A DNA stretch of 46,585 bases from Streptomyces sp. HmicA12 (GCF_000373565.1 NZ_KB891822.1:1-46585); one strand, 5' to 3'. Counted from the stretch's first letter, positions 1 to 8,515 are shown. Notes: generated from the letters alone by a model not told the origin. Made by a program: numbers and translations.

Positions 1-258
1 CTCGCGGATCTTGTCCTCCGCGACCTCAGCCGGCACGGAACGCTTGCGGGCCGCCGCAGCGGAGCTCTTGCGTTGCCCGCAGGTGAAGCAGGGGCCTTGC
101 CCTTTGGTAATGACGCTGGTGTAGCTGGATCTTGTGGGCTGCATGCATGTCTCGCAGATGGCCGGCCAGGGTTTGTCCGCGCCGGGGTAGGGCGCCTGGA
201 GTATCAGTCCACGCGCAGACATTGCCGCCGCCCGTGCGATGGGATCGATCTTCGCCAC
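1..258 (-). CDS. Zinc-ribbon (CxxC...CxxC) protein, cut by the left edge
   Basis: Reading the minus strand from a GTG at 258 gives 86 codons without a stop, running off the window, so the C-terminus is missing. After a short N-terminal helix (ARAAAMSARGL) comes APYPGADKPWPAICETC, then a CFTCG knuckle about 20 residues later. The two CxxC pairs framing a GQG turn look like the small treble-clef/zinc-ribbon unit, often repeated, that occurs in actinomycete accessory proteins of unknown role. The upstream AGAGAG gives a plausible ribosome site. A related but degenerate unit occurs in the gene at 22775-23077. DNA or RNA binding is only an inference; no catalytic domain is visible in the part present. 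Confidence 0.7.
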   Translation of the reverse strand, partial: MAKIDPIARAAAMSARGLILQAPYPGADKPWPAICETCMQPTRSSYTSVITKGQGPCFTCGQRKSSAAAARKRSVPAEVAEDKIRE

Positions 259-381
259 GTTGTCTCTCTTGAGTCGAACGAAACTACGACCCACACCGGG
301 TGGGCTGGAGGGCAGTGTAGAGAGCCCCACTGACAATGACGGCGCCGTTAGTGGCGGAGCCTAGGACTCCGTTCCTGCGGT

Positions 382-603
382 GTGGAAGCGAAGGGGGATT
401 CGCCGGTCAGAGCTGGCGCCGGCGCCCGCAGGGCGACGTACGCGGCAGCCCTCGTGCAGGCTCGGCGGAAGTTCTACCGCTTCCGGAGAGACCCCGCGGC
501 GAGGCCGGCTCTGGTCGTCAAGGAAAGGTCCGACGACCCTGCCTGTCAGTGGTTCGGCGGGGGAGCCAAGGTGCGGAAGTGGCACGAGCGGGTCATGGGA
601 TAA
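382..603 (+). CDS. Small basic hypothetical protein
   Basis: A 73-residue reading frame starting at GTG 382 and ending at a TAA 40 bases before the 5'-nucleotidase start. The sequence is Arg/Lys-rich (for example QARRKFYRFRRDPAARP) with an aromatic C-terminal part (CQWFGGGAKVRKWHE), which looks more protein-like than the overlapping frames. There is no convincing ribosome site and I recognise no family. It could also be non-coding leader sequence of the next gene. Confidence 0.35.
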   Translation: MEAKGDSPVRAGAGARRATYAAALVQARRKFYRFRRDPAARPALVVKERSDDPACQWFGGGAKVRKWHERVMG

Positions 604-643
604 TTGGCACAGACGTTTGAATGAGGGGGAGAGGAGTAGGGCC

Positions 644-1573
644 ATGCCGCCGTACGAACTCGCGAACCGACTCGTCATCGGGATCGCATCCAGCGCACTG
701 TTCGACCTCGCCGAGGCAGACGATGTCTTCCGCAGGGAGGGCGAAGATGCTTATCGCGCTTACCAGGAAGCCAACCTGGATAACACCCTTGAGAAGGGTG
801 TGGCCTTCTCGTTTATCCGGCGGCTGCTCTCCCTCAACGACCTGAACCCGGCGAACGATCCGCTGGTGGAAGTCATAGTGCTGTCCCGTAACGACCCCGA
901 TACCGGCCTGCGGGTCATGAGGTCGATCGCTGCGCACAAGTTGGAGATCAGCAGAGCGATCTTCATGCAGGGGCGCTCTCCCTACCACTTCATGCCGGCC
1001 TTGAACATGTCGCTGTTCCTCTCGGCGAATGAGGACGACGTCCGCGAAGCGGTGGCTCAGGGGCTGCCCGCTGGCCGCGTTCTGGGGCCCGCCGTAGCCG
1101 ATGACACCGACGACCGCGATCTGCGCATCGCCTTCGACTTTGATGGTGTTCTGGCTGACGATTCCTCCGAGCAGATCTACCAGTCGGACGGCATTGAAGG
1201 GTTCCGCTCGCACGAGATGGTGAACGCCGCCACTCCTCATGACTCCGGACCACTCCGAGGCTTCCTCGCCAGCGTCAATCGCATCCAGCACCGCGAGCGG
1301 GAACAACTCGCCAGGGACGAGACCTACAAGATCCGGGTCCACGTCTCCCTCGTGACGGCCCGCAATGCGCCAGCGCATGAACGCGCGGTCCTTAGCCTCA
1401 AAAAGTGGGGCCTGATGGTCAACGACGCCTTCTTTCTCGGCGGTATAGAGAAGGGCGCGATCGTGAGCGTTCTCAAGCCGCACATCTTCTTCGACGATCA
1501 GGTTGGGCACCTGGCCGGCACTTCGGGCAGCACGCCCAGCGTGCACGTACCCTTCGGCAAGATCAACGAATGA
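644..1573 (+). CDS. 5'-nucleotidase, cytosolic type I (cN-I) family
   Basis: The 309-residue product starts at ATG 644, behind a purine-rich GAGGGGGAGAGGAG stretch; an in-frame upstream extension to 380 is not used because of this ribosome site. The N-terminal block (LVIGIASSALFDLAEADDVF) and the haloacid-dehalogenase-like motif DFDGVLADD at residues 165-173 (nucleophile D165, acid D167) are hallmarks of the cN-I nucleotidases, which hydrolyse nucleoside 5'-monophosphates (AMP, dAMP, IMP type substrates) to nucleosides and phosphate in the cytoplasm. Length is normal for the bacterial members. It lies next to a CBASS locus, so a role in nucleotide depletion or signal turnover is possible, but nothing in the sequence links them directly. 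Confidence 0.85.
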   Translation: MPPYELANRLVIGIASSALFDLAEADDVFRREGEDAYRAYQEANLDNTLEKGVAFSFIRRLLSLNDLNPANDPLVEVIVLSRNDPDTGLRVMRSIAAHKLEISRAIFMQGRSPYHFMPALNMSLFLSANEDDVREAVAQGLPAGRVLGPAVADDTDDRDLRIAFDFDGVLADDSSEQIYQSDGIEGFRSHEMVNAATPHDSGPLRGFLASVNRIQHREREQLARDETYKIRVHVSLVTARNAPAHERAVLSLKKWGLMVNDAFFLGGIEKGAIVSVLKPHIFFDDQVGHLAGTSGSTPSVHVPFGKINE

Positions 1574-1752
1574 TCCAGCCGGAGCCCCGTCCAGATGCGC
1601 CGCAGACGGCCACCAGGCTCCTCCACGTTGCCTGCCCGTAGAGGCGCTGGGGCGCTTGATTGCCCAGGGACAGCGGCGGACGTGTGCGGTGGTCTACTGG
1701 GGGAGTAGTGGTCCGCTGTGCGGCGGGCCGATCGTGAAGGAGATCAAGTCCG

Positions 1753-3222
1753 GTGCCTGACCTGCCTGCTCCGAGCTCGACTGGTGTCCGTATCGCGGGA
1801 GACCGTTACCAGTGGTTGATCGCCTGGCAGGGGTGCGCCGCAGCAGTACGGGACGCGGCCCTCCACGTGGCCAATCCGGTTGTGGCGGTCGGCGTCGAGG
1901 TCGACGGCGTGGGCAACGTCGACGATGTCGTCCTGTACCGCAAACAGCCTCCGCACACCTACACGCAGGTCAAGTACGCGGCGGACAGCAGCACGCCCGT
2001 CAACGAGGAATACCTGCTCAAGTCCAGCGACCAGGGCGGGCCGTCGATCCTGCGGAAACTGGCCCGGTCTTGGGAGCAGCTGATCCAGGACGGGACCCCG
2101 GTCGAACTCGTACTGCTCAGCAACCGGTCTCCGGACGCGGGCGACCCCTTGATCTCCCTTCGCGATTCCCGCACCCAGCTCCTCCTGCCGAAGGCGGCCC
2201 GGCAGGGCCCGCGCTCCAACGCAGGGAAGGCGCGCACGCGCTGGGCCGAAGGATCCGGCCTGAGCGAAGAGCGGCTGCTGGAGCTGCTGAAGGTGCTGCG
2301 CTTCGACCTAGCGCGGGACGTCCAGCATCTCCATGAGCACCTACAGATGATGATGTTCGCCGCGGGGCTGCGGTTCGACGAGGAGTCCATGCACGCCGGA
2401 GCGGACTGGGTCGCCCGCCAGGTCGCCGACGGCCGACGCCGGTTGTCTCTGGCGGACATCCGCGAGGCGATCGGGGTGATGCGGCTCGCCGCGGGCTCGT
2501 CACGGACGGTGCTGTCCGTGGCCACCTTGAAGCCCGACCCGATGGCGCAGGACGCCGACTACGCGGTGGACTGGGTGGACCGCTTCGAGACCGCCTCGCA
2601 GTACACCAAGCGCCGCCCGCTCGCCCCGGCGACCTGGGAGCAGCTGCAGGCGGACCTGGAAGCTGCACCGTCCCGGATGGGGCCGGGCTTCGCCGCCGTG
2701 GCCCTCACCGGCAGTCTCCGCCTGGCCCCCACGTTCCTGGTCGGCGCCGCCTTCCGGATGGTTACCGGCACAGACATCGCCGTGGCCCAACGGGAACAGC
2801 TGTGGTCGTCCGGTGAGGAGTACGACAGCCCGCTGGAGCCGGCCGTCGACGAGCATCACCTTGATCTCGGCCCCGACCTCGCCGTGGCCGTCGCGATCGC
2901 CACCGACCCGACACGGGACGTGCTGCAATTCCTGCGCGAGCAGCAACTGCCCGTCTCCAGACTGCTGGTGCTGCGCCCGCCCGCCGGGCCGAAGGACAAC
3001 GCCATCCCGGACGCGGCCACGGCCAACGCCCTGGCCGTCGGCATCAGGGACTGCGTCCGCCGCGCCTGCCGCCCGCACCCTCAGATCCATCTGTTCCAGG
3101 CCGGCCCCAAGGGGATGGCCCTGCTGCTGGGCCACCGCTGGAACCGGTTGCGCCCCACCATCGTGTACGAGGACGTCAACGCGGAGCAGGCCTACGAGAA
3201 GGCCTTCTTCGTCAACGCGTGA
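1753..3222 (+). CDS. cap4: CBASS effector: N-terminal nuclease plus SAVED domain (Cap4-like)
   Basis: A 489-residue protein from GTG 1753, preceded by AAGGAG. The N-terminal ~200 residues carry a GDRYQW motif (16-21) and a PD-(D/E)xK-type core: D57/D58 in GNVDDVVLY followed by Q72-V-K74, as in the DUF4297 endonuclease part of Cap4. The C-terminal ~190 residues have the alternating hydrophobic pattern and ending of SAVED domains (a strand with IHLFQAGPKGMALLLGHRWN, then TIVYEDV). In known Cap4 the SAVED part senses a cyclic oligonucleotide, the protein oligomerises and degrades double-stranded DNA, killing the infected cell. The matching cyclase operon begins 1.9 kb downstream on the same strand. 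Which signal is sensed cannot be read from the sequence. Confidence 0.85.
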   Translation: MPDLPAPSSTGVRIAGDRYQWLIAWQGCAAAVRDAALHVANPVVAVGVEVDGVGNVDDVVLYRKQPPHTYTQVKYAADSSTPVNEEYLLKSSDQGGPSILRKLARSWEQLIQDGTPVELVLLSNRSPDAGDPLISLRDSRTQLLLPKAARQGPRSNAGKARTRWAEGSGLSEERLLELLKVLRFDLARDVQHLHEHLQMMMFAAGLRFDEESMHAGADWVARQVADGRRRLSLADIREAIGVMRLAAGSSRTVLSVATLKPDPMAQDADYAVDWVDRFETASQYTKRRPLAPATWEQLQADLEAAPSRMGPGFAAVALTGSLRLAPTFLVGAAFRMVTGTDIAVAQREQLWSSGEEYDSPLEPAVDEHHLDLGPDLAVAVAIATDPTRDVLQFLREQQLPVSRLLVLRPPAGPKDNAIPDAATANALAVGIRDCVRRACRPHPQIHLFQAGPKGMALLLGHRWNRLRPTIVYEDVNAEQAYEKAFFVNA

Positions 3223-3245
3223 GCAGGGCCGGCGCGGGCCCGGTC

Positions 3246-3644
3246 TCAGCGTCCGTCGCACGCCCCCGGCTTGCTGTCGCGGTGGGGCGGTGCTCCCGAG
3301 GCCGTCGGGTGCAGTTGCGGGAAGTGGCTCTCCCACACCTCGCGGACGGTGGGGGAGACCAGGGTGCGCAGGATGGGCCACTGCGCGCGCAGCAGTTCGT
3401 GGTCGAGATAGGCGCACAGGTCGTCGTGCAGTCCCTCGGCGAGCACCGTGCGGTACAGGCCCATGCGCTGACGGGGCTGGTCGAGACGGAATGTCCGCAG
3501 CCCGGACCAGGCGACGTGCAGGGGCAGTTCGACGGCCCCGTCGCGCGGCCCGGTCAGCTCCTCGAGCCGGGCGGGCAGGCGCTGCTCGTACTTGGCGCGG
3601 TAGCGCGCGAGGTCGGCCGTGTCGTCAGGGGGCATGCCCCGCAT
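3246..3644 (-). CDS. Hypothetical protein paired with the membrane SAVED-like protein
   Basis: A 132-residue protein on the minus strand, 10 bases after the stop of the membrane SAVED-like gene, so probably in one operon with it. The start is taken as ATG 3644; ATG 3635 is equally possible, and the longer frame to 3707 would overlap the upstream gene. The sequence is rich in charged and aromatic residues with no membrane segment and no motif I recognise (for example YRAKYEQRLPARLEEL near the N-terminus and REVWESHFPQLHP near the C-terminus). By position it could be an accessory or antidote of the neighbouring effector, but that is inference. Its 3' end converges on the Cap4-like gene, with only 23 bases between. 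Confidence 0.65.
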   Translation of the reverse strand: MRGMPPDDTADLARYRAKYEQRLPARLEELTGPRDGAVELPLHVAWSGLRTFRLDQPRQRMGLYRTVLAEGLHDDLCAYLDHELLRAQWPILRTLVSPTVREVWESHFPQLHPTASGAPPHRDSKPGACDGR

Positions 3645-3654
3645 TGTGCCGCCG

Positions 3655-4794
3655 TCAGGGCCCGGCCGTGGCAGGGGGCGGCGCACCCTGCGCCAGGCGC
3701 AGATCATGGTGGACCAGCGTGAGGCGGTCGCGGGCCGCCAGCCAGCCCAGCGCGAGGGCGACCGGCAGCGGGCCGTGGAAGAACAGCAGCCCCTCCACCG
3801 CGGTCGTGCCGCCCAGGTGCTGCGCCCACTGCCGCCGTGCGGCCTGCCACCGCTCCCAGATGTAGGTGGTCACCGCGGCGTTGAGGCCCGGCTCGTCGGG
3901 CAGGTAGGCGTCGCTGGTGTCGACGATGAGGTAGGCGCCGCACGGGCCCGGCCCGCCGGCGGCGCCCGCATCGGGCAGACGGTAGCCGGTGTGGTGCCCC
4001 GGACCGTAGGAGACCTGTCCGGTCTCCGCCACGTGGCGGGCGTCGTCGACCATGGAGGCGGCCGATGCCAGCCGCACGATGACCGCGATCCGGTGACGCT
4101 GCTGCCCGGGCGCCTCGGGAATCTCCACGGGCGCGGGGCCCTCCGCGCGGTCGGCCGGCAGCAGCCGGCGGACCCGGGCGAACTGCTGCGCGCCGAGCGG
4201 CTCGCGCAGCGCGCTGCCCAGCACGAGCCCAGGGACCACCGACCGCCCGGCCGCCTGGGACAGATGCATCACGACCAGCGACGTCTGGACGTCGTCGGCC
4301 AGGCGCCGGCCGAGAAGGAAGGCGTCCTGCAGGTGCGCGAGGACATAGAGCGCGACCTCCGGCTCCGCGGTCCCGGCCGCCCGCAGTTCCTCGATCTGCG
4401 CGTCGACGAGCCGGGCGACGAAGTCAACGGTCTCCGGACGGCCCTGCACCGTGATCTCGCCGGGCCACAGGAGCGCGCGGTCGACGACCAGCGTCGCGCC
4501 GTGCGCCCGGCGCGACGCGCTCTTCAGCGCCAGAACGCGGGACGCCTGCGTCCGGTCCGCCGGATACAGGCTGACCACCACGCCGAGCCCGCGCGGACGC
4601 TGCAGCACCCACCCCACCAGGACCAGGAGCAGGGCCGCGGCGAAGACCACGGCGAACACCCACGGCCGACGCGTCCACTGCTCCAGGATGTTCGGCACGA
4701 CCCCGAGCGCGACGGCCGTGCAGGCCGCCATCAACAGCGTGCCGCCGCCCTCCCGCGAGAACACCAACCGTCTCAACTGCCCCAGCCACCGCAT
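3655..4794 (-). CDS. Two-transmembrane SAVED-like protein (candidate CBASS membrane effector, Cap14-like)
   Basis: With the start at ATG 4794 (purine-rich GAAGGGG upstream) the product has 379 residues; a GTG at 4857 would add 21. Two hydrophobic helices follow the N-terminus (GGTLLMAACTAVALGVV and WVFAVVFAAALLLVLVGWVL). The soluble remainder ends with the SAVED-like pattern RIAVIVRLAS ... GLLFFHGPLPVALALGWLAA ... LTLVHHD, the same kind of ending as in the Cap4-like protein. Membrane-SAVED proteins are known CBASS effectors, thought to respond to the cyclic nucleotide by damaging the inner membrane. The gene is transcribed divergently from the cyclase operon, with a 337-base shared upstream region. 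The SAVED call rests on pattern only. If right, this locus has two effectors. Confidence 0.65.
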   Translation of the reverse strand: MRWLGQLRRLVFSREGGGTLLMAACTAVALGVVPNILEQWTRRPWVFAVVFAAALLLVLVGWVLQRPRGLGVVVSLYPADRTQASRVLALKSASRRAHGATLVVDRALLWPGEITVQGRPETVDFVARLVDAQIEELRAAGTAEPEVALYVLAHLQDAFLLGRRLADDVQTSLVVMHLSQAAGRSVVPGLVLGSALREPLGAQQFARVRRLLPADRAEGPAPVEIPEAPGQQRHRIAVIVRLASAASMVDDARHVAETGQVSYGPGHHTGYRLPDAGAAGGPGPCGAYLIVDTSDAYLPDEPGLNAAVTTYIWERWQAARRQWAQHLGGTTAVEGLLFFHGPLPVALALGWLAARDRLTLVHHDLRLAQGAPPPATAGP

Positions 4795-5131
4795 CCGCCC
4801 CACCCCTTCGGCCCCGGACTCCGATCGCGACGATCCTGCGCCAGGAACCGGGGCCACGCCACCCCGGCACCGCGGCAGGCCGCGCGCCCGACGCCCCGGC
4901 CCGCGTACGCCCCGCTGAACCGGCGCGTCACCTGCGCGAATGCGCTGCCCTGCCGCTCGCGGACCGCGCCGCGGTGATCAACTACCCCGGCGGAGCAGGG
5001 GAATTGTCAGTGGCGGGTTTTACCGTTGACGTCGAGCAGCCAGAGATGCCGCCAACCGCCGCACCCGCTCCGGGAGCCCGCGGCACAGCGTGCACCCAGG
5101 GCTGAACGACGAGCCCCAGGAGGCACACCGC
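4795..5131. promoter_or_regulatory. Divergent upstream region of the two CBASS units
   Basis: This 337-base stretch separates the minus-strand membrane SAVED-like unit from the plus-strand cyclase operon, so it must carry both promoters. I see no clear -10/-35 pair. The clearest element is AGGAGG, 7-8 bases before the cyclase ATG. Reading frames crossing the stretch look like shadows. Confidence 0.4.
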
Positions 5132-6106
5132 ATGGGCATCGACGACGCATTCGACGACTTCCAGAAGACCGTCAACGAGGACCTCGACAAAACCAAGCTG
5201 GCCCGCGAGCGTCGGGACCTGTTCAAGACCGCGCTGCTGAGCGAACCCGACGTGCTGGAGACCTTCGGATCCGGATCCCTCAGCCGCAGCACCCAGCTCA
5301 AGCCCATCCACGACGTCGACATCGTGATCGTCTACGACGGCGACGCCCACCCCGGGTGGGGCCAGTTCGGCCCGAGCGCCGAAGACGCCCTCGAACACAT
5401 CCGTACCCAGGTCAACCGGCTGCTGAGCCAGTCCAGCGGCACCCACGACAACGTGGTGCGGCACACCCTGCTGCGCAACCACGCCGTCAAGTGCTTCCTC
5501 GACGACCCCGACGACCCGGAGGCCTTCACCGTCGACGTCATGGCCGCGCTGCGCCAGGCGGACGGCACGCTGCTCATCCCGGAGAAACTCAGCACCCGCT
5601 GGGTGCCGGCCAACCCCGAGTACCTCATCGATCAGGTGGCCGAACGCCAGCGCGCCTGGCCGCACTTCCGTCCGCTGGTCAGGATCCTCAAGCAGTGGCG
5701 GCACACAGTGCGCGTCGAGGGCCGCATCAAGTCCCTCGTCATGGAGGTCCTCGCCCTGCACTGCATGCCGGACTCCGGCAACCGCGCCACGGCCCTGAAG
5801 ACGTTCTTCACCGCCGCCGCGGACCGGGTCCACGACGGCGTGTGGGACCCGGCCGACCTGTGCGGCGAGATCCAGCCGGACCTGGACCGTGAAGGACTGG
5901 CCGCGGCGTTCACGGAGGCCGCCGACCTCGCCGACCAGGCCTGCGCCGCGGCCGCTGCAGGCGACACGGACGGTGCCCTGCGCCTGTGGCAGAAGATCTT
6001 CGGCGACGGCTTCCCCGCACCCGCCACACCGGGCAAGGCCGCCGGGGCGATCACCGCCCCGGCACTCCTCACCCCGCGCCCGATCAAGGACGCCCCCCAG
6101 GGATGA
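5132..6106 (+). CDS. cdnTase: CD-NTase, CBASS cyclic-nucleotide synthase
   Basis: A 324-residue nucleotidyltransferase. The start is ATG 5132, with a perfect AGGAGG just upstream; the frame is open 42 bases further up but without a ribosome site. The Pol-beta-like active site is complete: GSGS at 46-49, D61 and D63 in HDVDIVIVY, and the third Asp D135 in FTVDVMAAL. A helical OAS-type C-terminal half follows. Such enzymes make cyclic di- or trinucleotides on phage infection. The stop overlaps the next gene by ATGA, the first of three such overlaps, so cyclase, E2, E1 and JAB are one translationally coupled operon. The clade and product cannot be decided by eye; SAVED effectors nearby would suit a cyclic tri- or dinucleotide. 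Confidence 0.92.
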   Translation: MGIDDAFDDFQKTVNEDLDKTKLARERRDLFKTALLSEPDVLETFGSGSLSRSTQLKPIHDVDIVIVYDGDAHPGWGQFGPSAEDALEHIRTQVNRLLSQSSGTHDNVVRHTLLRNHAVKCFLDDPDDPEAFTVDVMAALRQADGTLLIPEKLSTRWVPANPEYLIDQVAERQRAWPHFRPLVRILKQWRHTVRVEGRIKSLVMEVLALHCMPDSGNRATALKTFFTAAADRVHDGVWDPADLCGEIQPDLDREGLAAAFTEAADLADQACAAAAAGDTDGALRLWQKIFGDGFPAPATPGKAAGAITAPALLTPRPIKDAPQG

Positions 6107-6684
6107 CCACCGACCACCAGCTCAACGCCCGCACTCCCATCGCCTGGTGGGAGTGCGAGCCACGCCGACTGCACCGCGACCAAGAGGAAATCACCACCCG
6201 CTTCCCGGACCTGGCCTGGAAGCAGGACGAGGCCGGCACCTGGGAAGGTCGCCTGCCCCGCTGGCCCTTCGACCGGCCCGAGCCCGCACACCTGACGGAC
6301 TGGACCAGCGGCGAAGGGCTCCTGCTGCGCATGGAGTGCCACCAGGCATACCCCATGGTGGCGCCCCGGATCATCCCGCTGGACCCCAGGCCCCAACCGT
6401 TTGAGTGGACTCAGCACCGCTGGCACGTCAACGGCGACGCCAGCCTGTGCTTGCTGCGCGAGGCCGCGGCCTGGACAGGACGGGAGTCCGCCGTCGACCT
6501 CCTCCTCAAAGCGGCCGGCTGGCGTATCGAGTACGCGCTGATGAAGCACAACATGATCGATGAGATGACCGCCAATGGCATCGTCAGCGACGACCGCCTC
6601 GACCATCTCCTGGCCGGGCCCCCGGCGCCCGATGGCAGCCGCCGCCACCCCGCGCCGCCGACCGGCTCAGAGGAGCGCCCATGA
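6103..6684 (+). CDS. E2-like ubiquitin-conjugating domain protein (N-terminal half of a split Cap2)
   Basis: 193 residues, starting at the ATG of the ATGA overlap with the cyclase. The E2 fold is recognisable from QAYPMVAPRIIPLDP (81-95, the conserved Y-P-x-x-x-P element) and from HVNGDASLCLLRE with the likely catalytic cysteine C116 after an H-x-N...G-x-L-C-L motif. In type II CBASS, E2 and E1 are normally fused as Cap2, which conjugates the C-terminus of the cyclase to a target and so primes it. Here the E2 is a separate protein. It overlaps the E1 gene by ATGA and must work in trans with it. The tail beyond residue ~170 is Pro/Arg-rich and probably disordered. Confidence 0.88.
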   Translation: MTTDHQLNARTPIAWWECEPRRLHRDQEEITTRFPDLAWKQDEAGTWEGRLPRWPFDRPEPAHLTDWTSGEGLLLRMECHQAYPMVAPRIIPLDPRPQPFEWTQHRWHVNGDASLCLLREAAAWTGRESAVDLLLKAAGWRIEYALMKHNMIDEMTANGIVSDDRLDHLLAGPPAPDGSRRHPAPPTGSEERP

Positions 6685-7958
6685 TGATCCTCGTCCCGCG
6701 CGGCGCCGCGCAGGCCCTCCGCGGCGCAGGCCCCTGGGGCCGGCTGGCCCTGCGCATCGACCGTCCCGGAGGCCGAGCCGTCGTCAGCGGCATCTCGCAG
6801 CGCATGGACAGCATCATCACCGTGGACCCGGACGTTCGCTCCCGACTGCTGGGCGGCTGCGACTCCACCTCCACCGGCTACTGGTACCGGGCCTCCACCG
6901 AACTGCACGCGGTAGGAATCGAACTGAGTAGACGGAACAACGCCGCCACCACACTCGACACCTTCAAGGACCTGGCGGACGACGGACTCAGGACGCCCGG
7001 GGCGGACGGCTACCTGGCCCTGACACACGCGCCCGGAATGAAGGACGCCTTTCCCGAGCACAACCTGCCCGACCTCCTGGCCTGGTACCTCACACCAACG
7101 CAAGCCGTCCCCGTCCCGGTGTCCGTCGAACCCGCCACCACCGGCATCCACCAGCTCGACAACCACTGGCCCACCCAACACCTGCAGCAGACACGGGTCA
7201 TGCTGATCGGTACTGGCAGCATCGGCTCCGCCACCGCGCACGCACTCGCCGGCTACGGCATAGGGCACCTCACCCTCGTCGACCCCGACCGCCTCGACTG
7301 GCACAACCTCGTCCGCCACACCAGCGCCCGCCAGCACATCGGTCGCCTCAAGGTCGACGCCCTGGCCGAGGAACTCGCCGCGCTGCGCCCCGACACCGCC
7401 ACCACACCGCTGGCGCTGGACGTCATCACCGACGCCGACCGCATCCGGGCACACCTGACCGACACCGACCTCGCCGTGTGCACGGCCGACGGCGTCGCCG
7501 CCCGCCGCGTCACCGGCCACCTGGCCCGCCGCGCGGGCCTGACCGCCGTACTCGCCTGCGTCCTCAACGACGGAGCGCTCGGTGAAATCATGCGGCTGCG
7601 CCCACGCCCCGGCCACGGCTGCCTCACCTGCCGCCGCCAGCACCTCATCGAATCCGGCGGCATCGACCCCGAACCCGCCCTGGACGCCGGCTACGGCACC
7701 GGAACCCCACACCGCCCCATGACCGCCGTCGGCCCCGACCTCCACCTCGTCGCCCACCTCGCGGCCAAGACCGCCGTGGCGAGCATCCTCGAACGCGCCG
7801 GACACCCCGACCAGCGCCTGCCAGGCGAGCACGCCCTCATAGCCCTGCGCCGCCAACCCGACTGGGCCCCGCCCTTCGACCTCGCCCGCACCACCGAACT
7901 GCGCTGGCTCCCCGCCAGCCCGCCCCGAAACGGCTGCCCCACCTGCGAGACACCATGA
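6681..7958 (+). CDS. E1-like ThiF-type adenylyltransferase (C-terminal half of a split Cap2)
   Basis: A 425-residue protein whose ATG overlaps the E2 stop, with AGAGGAG upstream. The first ~165 residues form an N-terminal domain I cannot name. The ThiF/MoeB fold starts at residue ~171: RVMLIGTGSIGS (P-loop-like GxGxxG at 177-182), then LVDPDRLDWHNLVRH with D201 and D203 and the Arg of the adenylation site. Two CxxC pairs (314-317 and 419-422) probably bind structural zinc, as in many E1 proteins. The E1 would activate the substrate C-terminus with ATP and pass it to the E2 encoded just upstream. A catalytic thioester cysteine is not obvious; C267 in AVCTADG is one candidate. Confidence 0.9.
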   Translation: MMILVPRGAAQALRGAGPWGRLALRIDRPGGRAVVSGISQRMDSIITVDPDVRSRLLGGCDSTSTGYWYRASTELHAVGIELSRRNNAATTLDTFKDLADDGLRTPGADGYLALTHAPGMKDAFPEHNLPDLLAWYLTPTQAVPVPVSVEPATTGIHQLDNHWPTQHLQQTRVMLIGTGSIGSATAHALAGYGIGHLTLVDPDRLDWHNLVRHTSARQHIGRLKVDALAEELAALRPDTATTPLALDVITDADRIRAHLTDTDLAVCTADGVAARRVTGHLARRAGLTAVLACVLNDGALGEIMRLRPRPGHGCLTCRRQHLIESGGIDPEPALDAGYGTGTPHRPMTAVGPDLHLVAHLAAKTAVASILERAGHPDQRLPGEHALIALRRQPDWAPPFDLARTTELRWLPASPPRNGCPTCETP

Positions 7959-8458
7959 ACCCACAAGCCGTCACCACCGTCCGCCTCACCCCAGCGGCCG
8001 CCCACACCATCACCACCGAACTACGCACGGCCGACCACACCACCGAAACCGGAGGCATCCTGCTCGGGCACCACAGCGCGGACGTCGCCACCATCCACCA
8101 CGCCGGCACCCCCGGCCCCGCAGCGGTGCGCACCCCGACCTACTTCCTGCGCGACCGGGCGCACGCACAGATGCTCGCCGACCAGGCCTTCGCCGCCGAC
8201 AGCAGCGTCTGGATCGGCGAATGGCACACACATCCCACCGGTCGTGTGGCCCCGAGCGCCAGGGACGCCACCACCTACCAACAGCTCCTCAGCGACCCCG
8301 AGCTGGGCTTCACCAGCGTCGTCGCATTGATCCTCGCCAAGCGCGACGGGCAGTGGACCGGCGCCGCCTGGGCAGCACACGACGGCGGCATCGCTCCCGC
8401 AGCACTGGAGCTCCTCAAACCCCATCCGGAGAATGAGGCAACCGGCCGCCCCCGCTGA
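7955..8458 (+). CDS. cap3: JAB/JAMM metallopeptidase (Cap3-like deconjugase)
   Basis: The last gene of the operon, 167 residues, starting at the ATG of an ATGA overlap with the E1. The zinc-peptidase motif is complete: E31 in TTETGGILLG, then EWHTHPTGRVAPSARD with H91, H93, S101 and D104 (E...HxH...S..D). In type II CBASS the JAB peptidase removes the conjugate that the E1/E2 pair places on the cyclase, acting as the off-switch. Length and motif spacing fit single-domain JAMM proteases. A weak hairpin lies 58 bases after the stop, between this gene and the convergent transposition module. Confidence 0.92.
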   Translation: MNPQAVTTVRLTPAAAHTITTELRTADHTTETGGILLGHHSADVATIHHAGTPGPAAVRTPTYFLRDRAHAQMLADQAFAADSSVWIGEWHTHPTGRVAPSARDATTYQQLLSDPELGFTSVVALILAKRDGQWTGAAWAAHDGGIAPAALELLKPHPENEATGRPR

Positions 8459-8515
8459 GCGCCACACCAGCTCGCGGGCCGCCATGAACTTCCCGCGTGC
8501 CGCAAGGCAAGCCCC

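Noticed and set aside
380..643. Long N-terminal extension of the 5'-nucleotidase frame
   Set aside because: The extension is Arg/Ser/Gly low-complexity and the ATG at 644 has a strong purine-rich ribosome site; conserved sequence begins there.
593..1546. 317-residue minus-strand frame opposite the 5'-nucleotidase
   Set aside because: Shadow frame caused by high GC; the plus strand has complete family motifs.
6411..7964. 517-residue minus-strand frame opposite the E1-like gene
   Set aside because: Gly/Val/Ala-rich antisense frame without motifs; the plus-strand operon is complete and coupled.
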